Origin: Tricholoma matsutake
Taxonomy: Eukaryota > Basidiomycota > Agaricomycetes > Agaricales > Tricholomataceae
DNA: 64,000 nucleotides
Direction: 5' to 3'
Assembly (NCBI GenBank): GCA_026075535.2
Contig: AP026540.1
Location: 7,006,001-7,070,000, forward strand
How positions within the stretch are numbered: position 1 is the stretch's first letter; the number at the start of each line of letters is the position of its first letter. Below the pieces are notes generated by a model, which did no database searches, was not told the origin of the DNA, and saw only the letters and a program-made list of their open reading frames with translations. The position numbers and the translations under genes are program-made. Of the stretch, positions 57,398 through 64,000 are shown piece after piece.

Positions 57398-58200
57398 TTA
57401 AATCCCATCGTTGTGATAATAGTCGTGGTGGTGTCCGAGGAGTGTTTGCATGAGGATTCGGGAGTAGCTGAGCACGTCAAAGATAGAGCCGGCTTGCATT
57501 GCGGTTGCAGGTACGGGAGAGCTTTGCCTCCTCCACTGGGCCAGTGAAAATCCTGCCGTCGCAGTGATCTGAGTGTTTTCATAATCTTGCAATTCCATTT
57601 CTTCCTCCACTTCTTGCCAGTGCTGTATGAGTGCAAGATCATCCATACTTTGTACTTCTGCTGGACTGCCAGTGAGATCTCGTTGTATGGAAATATTTCT
57701 CGAATTGTTTACTCGAGGTGCGTTACGGTCGAGATTATCTACTATAAAATATAAAATAGTAGCACCCTGTCAAATAAGAGGTTTGATTCTTGAATATTTT
57801 TATTTTAATCCTGCGGAAAGTCACCCATTGCATGTGAGTAGCACAACCATAATATGACCTCTTTGTCTCTCCAAAAACATATCTGAGCCGAGTTTGTCAT
57901 TCTCCAATGCTACGGGTCTCAACTCTGGAATCACAGCCGCATCAAAAAATACTTCTGATTCATGTCTAGTCTTTATATAATATCCCTGCTGTAATCTGAA
58001 AATGAGAGAGAACTCTGCTCAAGAATAGTCTGACCTGGGCAACCCCTCCATACTGCTATGAATCTACTATCAAACGTACTGGAAGGTGATTCTCCAGGTA
58101 CCAGGGAGGTTCCAAGCACATTGTGGAGCAGAATACAGCAGCGAGTAATTAATTACATCTGAATTCTAGGCATTTGCCACAAGTTGCCACATGCCTGTAG
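57398..58200 (-). CDS. possible minus-strand gene, unrecognised
   Basis: Two good open stretches on the minus strand are bounded by splice-like signals. The upstream one (about 57830-57990) includes YIKTRHESEVFFDAAVIPEL and GSDMFLERQRGHIM. The downstream one (57398-57740) includes RVNNSRNISIQRDLTGSP, LIQHWQEVEEEMELQD and ITATAGFSLAQWRRQ, ending at a TAA. AT-rich spacers with TATAG and TTTCAG acceptors fit short introns, but I could not fix the donors or the start. The composition (acidic helix, moderate complexity) suggests a real protein. No family recognised. It is convergent with the MARVEL-like gene and divergent from RPL15. Confidence 0.4.
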
Positions 58201-58574
58201 CGGCTAGCCTAACCACTTCTGGGTAGGCTCAGACCTGATACGCATTATGAGTAGATTTCAATTTGTACATCTTTCAAAACAAATCCCATGGTTCTTAGGA
58301 TTATGCACCGTCATCAGTACAAAAAGCTGTAATTTATGGGCAATAAATCCCCAATACCTGAATTCTGACCAGTACAAAATCTATTTGCTGAACGGTGTTG
58401 CCCAATCAGAAATCGTGGGAAGGGACACGGAGTTTGCCGGTGGTACTATACAGTTTTAATTTTATCATCGACCATATACTAGTGTTGTGTCGCCTTTCAA
58501 CGAGGGTACTCAAGGTACGTTTATTAACATTGCTTATTGTTATTGTGATCAAGCTCACTGTTGTTTTGGGGAAG

Positions 58575-59388
58575 ATGGGTGCGTATAAGTACATTGGGGA
58601 ACTTTACAAGAAGAAGCAATCGGATGTCCTGCGATTTCTTCTTCGCGTTCGGTACGTTGTTCAACCATGTCGCTGGTGGGCCCCGTACCTACCGAGTGTT
58701 ACAGATGTTGGGAGTATCGCCAACTCAATGTGATCCACCGTGCGTCGCGGCCTTCGCGCCCAGACAAAGCTCGCCGGTTGGGCTACAAGGCTAAGCAAGG
58801 TTATGTTATCTATCGTGTTCGAGTACGGCGCGGCAATCGCAAGAAGCATGCTCCCAAGGGTAAGGATATTAACACAACTGGGTACTTTCGTCTAAGCACA
58901 AGCAACAGGTGCCACTTACGGCAAACCTGTGCGTCACGGTGTCAATCAACTGAAGTTCCAGCGTGGTCTCAGGAGTACCGCTGAGGAACGGGTGGGAAGA
59001 CGATGCGGCAATCTACGAGTTTTGAACTCGTACTGGATTAACCAGGATGGAGTCTACAAATACTACGAGGTTATTTTGGTGGACCCCAGCCACAAAGCTG
59101 TACGTAAAGGATTGCCCACAGCGCCTCTTGGTAAATCTAATTTTTCACCCAGATACGCCGTGATCCAAGAATAAACTGGATCGTTAAGCCAGTCCACAAG
59201 CGCAGGGAAGCACGTGGACTGACCAGCATAGGGAAACAGGTTCGTACATCGTACATAAATTCACTTGGTATCTTCGTTGAAACGCTCCACAGAATCGTGG
59301 CTTGGGCAAAGGTCATCGTCACAATCACGCCCCTGCTCGCTCCACCTGGAAAAAACATAACACGCTTAGCCTTCGTCGTTACCGTTGA
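58575..59388 (+). CDS. RPL15: 60S ribosomal protein L15 (eL15)
   Basis: Large-subunit ribosomal protein. Five exons: 58575-58651, 58705-58859, 58909-59099, 59153-59239 and 59293-59388, giving 201 residues, near the usual 204. Sequence features are the start [20 protein letters not shown], the [20 protein letters not shown] block, then [34 protein letters not shown] across intron 2, [40 protein letters not shown] and, after two more introns, a C-terminus [19 protein letters not shown] followed by [10 protein letters not shown]. All introns are GT-AG and 49-53 nt long, with intact phases. Confidence 0.97.
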
Positions 59389-59685
59389 TGCTATTTCGTC
59401 ACATGTCTATGGTCATTATGTGTATGCAGTTTTAGCAATCTATTGCTCAAAAGTGGTCTCCAAGTGTCGGAGATCGGTAGGAGGAGGTTAATAAGATCGT
59501 AACGACAAGTGTTCTAGTTCTGCTTGCGAGTTAGCGTCTGAGCACCTGACTCTGATGTACTGCTGTACCCTTCAGCCTCAGCTTTTATTTGTATCGTCTA
59601 GCATATTATCACTGCTAGTGCTCACGATCTTCTTGCTTGTGTTTCTTTGGTGTTAGCTTTACTTAGGTATGTACAGTCGAACCCC
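59389..59685. other. RPL15 3' flank, nothing recognised
   Basis: Presumed 3' UTR and spacer. It is T-rich in its middle part with no open frame of note. Confidence 0.5.
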
Positions 59686-59760
59686 TCATAACCTATACTC
59701 CTCGGTGGACGGCCCATGGTATGGGTTATGAGGGGTTATGAGGGGTCGAGATGCTAAAAA
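59686..59760. repeat. transposon-like terminal repeat, pogo/Tigger style
   Basis: TACAGTCGAACCCCTCATAA is followed within 60 bp by GGGTTATGAGGGGTTATGAG, an imperfect inverted repeat. The 'CAGT.GAACC' opening after TA is usual for pogo/Tigger-type elements. I could not find the partner end, so this may be a lone terminus next to the decayed unit that follows. Confidence 0.4.
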
Positions 59761-59828
59761 TGGACTCGAAAAATCATGGAAAAAAACCAAAAAAAAATAG
59801 CAGAAAAAAATTAGGACTGTGTTTGTGA

Positions 59829-61140
59829 GTGTTGAAAAGTCCCGATAAATTAGAAAAATTAAAAAAATTCAAACAAGCTAGCAAACCATTTTTCGTCACT
59901 GCTACGGCTCTGAACACATTCATTTGGTATCTCTTTGAATGTCTGGATACTCCTCTGATGGAGGTCTGTCAATTTCTTCAGCCTCTGACCATATTTCACC
60001 TGGAAATCATGGCAATTCACTATTCTCGTGGGATGATAAAGAAACCAGTAAACTTGCCAGCACTGATAGCACTGAGTGTGCCAACAAGCCTTGGTATATG
60101 GAAGACCAGGATCTGGAGGCTGAGAGTGACACAGATGTTGCCTTATGAGGTACATCCATCTTTGTTATGTATTATGTGCTGGCTGATGCAATTTGCAGAG
60201 GAGGCAACAAAAGCAGGTCTTAAATTGAAGATCAAGTTACCTGCACAATCTGCTCATAACCCCACCAGTAGAAATGACAAGCTAGAGGCAGACAGCAGGA
60301 AAAGAGCACCTGAAGACACATCCTCAGATGAGTCTGATCCCAGAGAAGCTACAAGTGAAAAGGCAGTGTCCACCATAGCTGCAAAAACGCACAGCTGTGG
60401 CCATCCTCCCAAACATAGTCACATGAACTCTGCTGGTAGGAATGAAGAGCCTGACAATGAACAAATTGTGGCACACAAGAAATGAGGCCACATGCCCAAG
60501 GTAGTTCAGGAAACCAGCCCCACCCACACAAGCTTCAATGTACCTGTGTATGTTGAAATGGCCAGGCTCCAAAGCTTAAGCCAGGAAAGACTTACAAGGG
60601 GAATAAGATGGAGAAACAGGAGCCAAGGATGGAAGGCCATTCACCTTGACTTGCAAAATGACATGGCAAGCCTTCCTCACTGCCTTTTCAAATGCCTTGG
60701 ATGAGGACCTGGAGAACCTAGCAATTGAAGACATGAAATGGGGCTTCCAAAGGAAAGGCCAGTATCCACTGGCCAGCCATGTAGGATATATGGCCATGCA
60801 TAAGCAGATCATTGTGCAGAAGGATCCCTCTTCCATAATGATCATGGTGTACTTGCCAATCCCTTGAGCCCCTAAGCACAGAGATTGGAGACAAGATCAA
60901 AGTGATGAGTACCATGAAGATGTGGAGCAAGACAACTCATGTTGGGGTCAAAAGGTCAGGAACACCCTTATGTTTTGACAGCATTGTACTCATGGTTGCA
61001 TTGCAACAGTTGTCACTTGATGAACAGCTTGCTCCAATCATAGAGAAGTTTGAGAATGACAACCCAATTGGGAAGTGTGATGCCCATCCTGAGCTGCAAT
61101 GTTTTGTGTATGTCATGAATAATTGGCATTTGAACTGAGC
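59829..61140 (+). pseudogene. decayed copy of an Agaricomycete repeated gene family (unknown function)
   Basis: Plus-strand pieces in shifting frames. These include KAGLKLKIKLPAQS (60220), FSNALDEDLENLAIEDMKWG (60690-60740), HVGYMAMHKQIIVQKDP (60780-60830) and LSLDEQLAPIIEKF followed by IGKCDAHPELQCFVYVMNNW (61010-61130). The wording, especially 'LDE.LAP...K......G.C..HP...CF......WH', resembles a large, uncharacterised, multi-copy family in mushroom-forming fungi. Stops and frameshifts are frequent. Whether it is the cargo of the transposon-like terminus at 59686 is unknown. Confidence 0.4.
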
Positions 61141-61911
61141 CAACACTGGCTGCAGGCTTGGGCCAACCAGATCATGAGCAACACATTTATTACATGTTTC
61201 TGTTCATGTAGTTATGAAAGCTGAGGAAAAACACTGACTATACAAAGCCACTCATTGGTAGCAACTTCTGTCACATGAAATGTCAGATTGCATTTGATGC
61301 TCAATCCAAAGTTGTGATGTTGAAGTGCACAGGTCGAGCACACTATGTGTTAGGTAATATACATAGTTAGACATTTGGAAGGAAGCTGAAGCTTCCAACA
61401 CTCACTGGAACATGAAAGGAACTTAGTATATTTGAGAGAGGATAACTAAGATACAGTACAAGTACTTGAGGTATAGACTATGATTGTAAGGGGACTAGGG
61501 GGTGCCCCATGTGTTTCTCCTATTTTATGTTTGTCCTATATTTTTCCTCACTTCATTTCCTTCTATTCTTCATTTTCTATGATTTTCCTTATTTTATTAC
61601 TAATTTTCCTTTCTATCACATTTGTGCATGTTGACAGTTTTATATTTAGAGGTGGAGTACCATTTCTGACATCTACCCCTTGGTATGATGTCATTTGGTG
61701 GCCTTGATCTGCCTATCTCTGCCTTTTCTATTTTTAGGTTATTATTTGATTTTTGCAGTCTTCACATATACTGGGCATTGGCAAAGGGGTCCTTAGAGTT
61801 TTCTCTTCAGATTTCCCTTTGCTAGGTGCGTGTAAGAGATTCTCTCTTACCTCTCAATATTTGCGATTACAAGACTTACACATCATGAGATATACACATC
61901 AAGGTCATGCA
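61141..61911. other. repeat-like DNA, nothing assignable
   Basis: T-rich sequence with one ~75-codon frame (61480-61707) of hydrophobic low-complexity composition, not convincing as a gene. It borders the foldback element at 61912. Confidence 0.35.
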
Positions 61912-62355
61912 TAATGTTTGAAGGTCCAGTCCATGGTTATATAACAGTCTTTTGGAATTTTGAGATGTAGTCTGCTTGTTAAAGCCCTACAACTTATCCT
62001 GGCATTTCAAGACTTTTTGTACACAATGCCAAGATAGGACCAAAAAGGTTTTGTCATTGTACCTCAGTTGTTTTTACAGAATTAAACATAATAAACATAA
62101 GATGATTTTTCCAGTTCATACATTTTTCTCAAAACCTCGGAAAATGTATAGACTGGAAAAATTGTTTTATGTTTAATATGTTTAATTCTGTCAAAACCAC
62201 TGAGGCATAATGACAAAACTTTCTCAATCATATCTTGACATTGTGTACAAAAAGTCCTGAAATGCCAGGATAAGTTGGAAGGCTTTAACAAGCAGATTAC
62301 ATCTCAAAATTCCAAAAGACTGTTACATAACCATGGACTGGACCTTCAAACACTA
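61912..62355. mobile_element. 444-bp foldback MITE, hAT-like
   Basis: Two ~215-bp arms in inverted orientation, ends TAATGTTTGAAGGTCCAGTC and (complement) TAGTGTTTGAAGGTCCAGTC, with a perfect 8-bp duplication GTCATGCA (61904-61911 and 62356-62363). No coding capacity. The termini resemble those of 21939-22776, which suggests a shared transposase source. Confidence 0.9.
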
Positions 62356-62462
62356 GTCATGCATATATCACATGTAGTGAGGTTCATCTTATTGTATGAT
62401 TGTTTTGTATCATTATTCTCTCTTAATCTCATACTATTCATCCCATGTCTTTATTCTCCTGA

Positions 62463-63560
62463 GTGTTGGATGCATCCTTGCAAAATGAGTTCTACTGGCC
62501 CAACACGAGAAAGGACCTGCTCAGTGGTTATGTCCCTGCCTGTGCAATGTGCCAATGGAACAAGTCTTGTACCCACAAGACCCCTGGTCCTCTTCACCCT
62601 CTCCCTGTCCCAGACCATCAGTTCGAATCCATCACCATCAACTTCATTGGGCCATTACCACTTGATGAGGGTTTCGATAAGATCGTAACCATGACCGATC
62701 AATTAGGTGCAGACATTCAGCTGGCACCTTGCAAAACCAGCGCAACTGCAGAAGAGTTTGCCAACGTCTTTTTCAAAACCTGGTGCTGCAAAAATGGTTG
62801 CCCAATCAAAATCATTAGTGACAGGGATAAACTCTTCATTTCTAAGTTCTGGAAGGCACTCATGAAACTGATGGGGATCAAACACAAACTCTCCACAGCT
62901 TACCACCCCAAGACCCACGGTGCATCAGAATGCATGAACAAGATGGTGGTACAGTGCCTCTGCTACCATGTTGAATGCAACCAAAAAGGTTGGGCACACT
63001 TGTTACCGAGAGTATGTTTTGACATGATGAATACAGTGAATGCTTCCACTGGATTTTCTCCCTTCATCTGGAAGACAGGACACTCACCATGCTTACTGCC
63101 ACCACTTGTTAACAATGGTGATTACCCATCAAATGAAGAGGTAGAAATGACAGGAGCATGGAAACTGATTGAATCTATTGAAACCAATGTTCATGCAGCA
63201 CGGGATAGCCTCCTCGCAGCAAAAATATCACAGGCCCATCATGCCAACAAGGACTGCTCACCAGAACTATCATTCAACGTAGGTGACAAAGTTATGCTTA
63301 CTACTGCCCGACAAAGGTAAGAGTACATGCAGGCTAGGGATGGCAGAGTTGCAAAATTCATGGCAAGGTGGGCGTACAAAGTTTTAGAAGCTTACCCAGA
63401 CTTGTCCACATACAAACTACACCTCCCTCCTCCATCCAAACAACACCCCACATTCCATGTCTCCCAACTTCAGCCACATAATGAAAACAATGTGACGTTC
63501 TTTCCCTCATGAGAACTTGAATGTCCAGGCCCCATCATCACCACTGACAGATCAACAGAA
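62463..63560 (+). mobile_element. truncated Ty3/gypsy integrase (gypsy-4)
   Basis: Starts abruptly inside an integrase zinc-binding domain (NEFYWPNTRKDLLSGY, then CAMCQWNK). The core has ITINFIGPLPLDEGFDKIV, IISDRDKLFISKFWKAL and GASECMNKMVV, so the second Asp and the Glu are present and the first Asp reads Asn (INFIGP). The frame continues for about 285 codons, then a TAA after TTARQR, then KFMARWAYKVLEAYPDLSTY and PTFHVSQLQPHNENN. The start of a chromodomain (FIDHIINEW) is visible before the sequence breaks off near 63600. It is the same lineage as gypsy-1 but on the opposite strand. No LTRs found. Confidence 0.8.
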
Positions 63561-63599
63561 TAGTTCATTGACCATATCATCAATGAATGGCTGTTAGGG

Positions 63600-64000
63600 C
63601 AACACCCACTATCTGCTAGCTAAGACCGTGCGGGTTCTCTCTACAAGAAGGGGGCAGGATCCACGCGTGTGATGGGAAATTGATGGTTTGATGTGAGGGG
63701 TTATTAATAGGTGAGTTTGTTGAGATAGGCCTTTCACACCGAAAATGTAGGTGGAATACCCAAGAGAACACAACTGGGGTCCCCTAGGCATATATTTAGG
63801 GTTTATATACTATGTTACATATATTGTACATTGTTGTTACCGACGCATGCATACAGGCGCGTACATAGTGATGCGTGCGAAATAATATTCTCATGCTATC
63901 AAGGTGTAGCGTCATTTGGCGTCATTTGGTGTAATGTAGTGTAATTCGACATAATAAAATGAAAATGAAAATTTATTAGGTAATGGGGCTGTTTCCTAAC
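63600..64000. other. unassigned, LTR-like or promoter-like sequence at window end
   Basis: No coding sequence. A minus-strand TATAAA-like segment near 63805-63820 and CATGCATACAGGCGCG-type repeats could belong to an LTR or gene promoter outside the window. I cannot decide. Confidence 0.3.

Noticed and set aside
62600..62650. GTTCGAATCC as a tRNA T-loop
   Set aside because: It lies within the integrase coding sequence, with no acceptor or anticodon stems around it.

Overview
The window reads as nuclear DNA of a filamentous basidiomycete, most likely an Agaricomycete. Conserved genes are broken by many ~50-nt GT-AG introns. The repeats are those typical of such genomes: chromodomain Ty3/gypsy elements, an Ngaro-type tyrosine-recombinase retroelement, a copia element, a hAT transposon and several short hAT-like elements with 8-bp target duplications. 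All gene models were spliced by hand. Every model called intact totals a multiple of three and keeps its family motifs.

Layout. (1) 1-3759: a thiolase gene and the ribosomal protein gene RPS3, both on +. (2) ~3840-30590: a pile of nested transposons on the minus strand. A decayed gypsy element (gypsy-3) is split by a chromovirus (gypsy-1, 4345-27680). That is split by an Ngaro element (6815-24480), which is split by a second chromovirus (gypsy-2, 9620-20973), which carries a 1.28-kb hAT-like element (11465-12743). Removing the Ngaro element restores the frame of its host exactly. Removing gypsy-2 or the 1.28-kb element with one target-duplication copy does the same. (3) 30600-32450: a broken Myb/SANT-like gene with a 304-bp foldback element inserted in its coding sequence. 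(4) 32533-44803: a hAT transposon flanked by TTCAAAAC, with an almost intact copia element (38987-44663, flanked by GTTGC) inside it. (5) 45125-59388: a gene-dense island holding a SUR7/PalI-like membrane protein, MPP10, SEC9, an SRA-YDG methyl-DNA reader, a basidiomycete hypothetical, a GPI-type cell-surface protein, MYG1, a MARVEL-like protein, an uncertain minus-strand gene and RPL15. (6) 59690-64000: decayed repeats, a foldback element and a truncated gypsy integrase.

The theme that ties the window together is CpG decay. Nearly all differences between paired LTRs, between inverted-repeat arms and between imperfect target duplications are CG to TG or CA. Most premature stops in the transposons are TGA where the family has an arginine. 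This is what methylation and deamination at CpG would leave. The same window encodes an SRA-YDG protein of the class that reads methylated CpG. No operons are expected. The SUR7-like gene and MPP10 are divergent and share a 186-bp promoter region.
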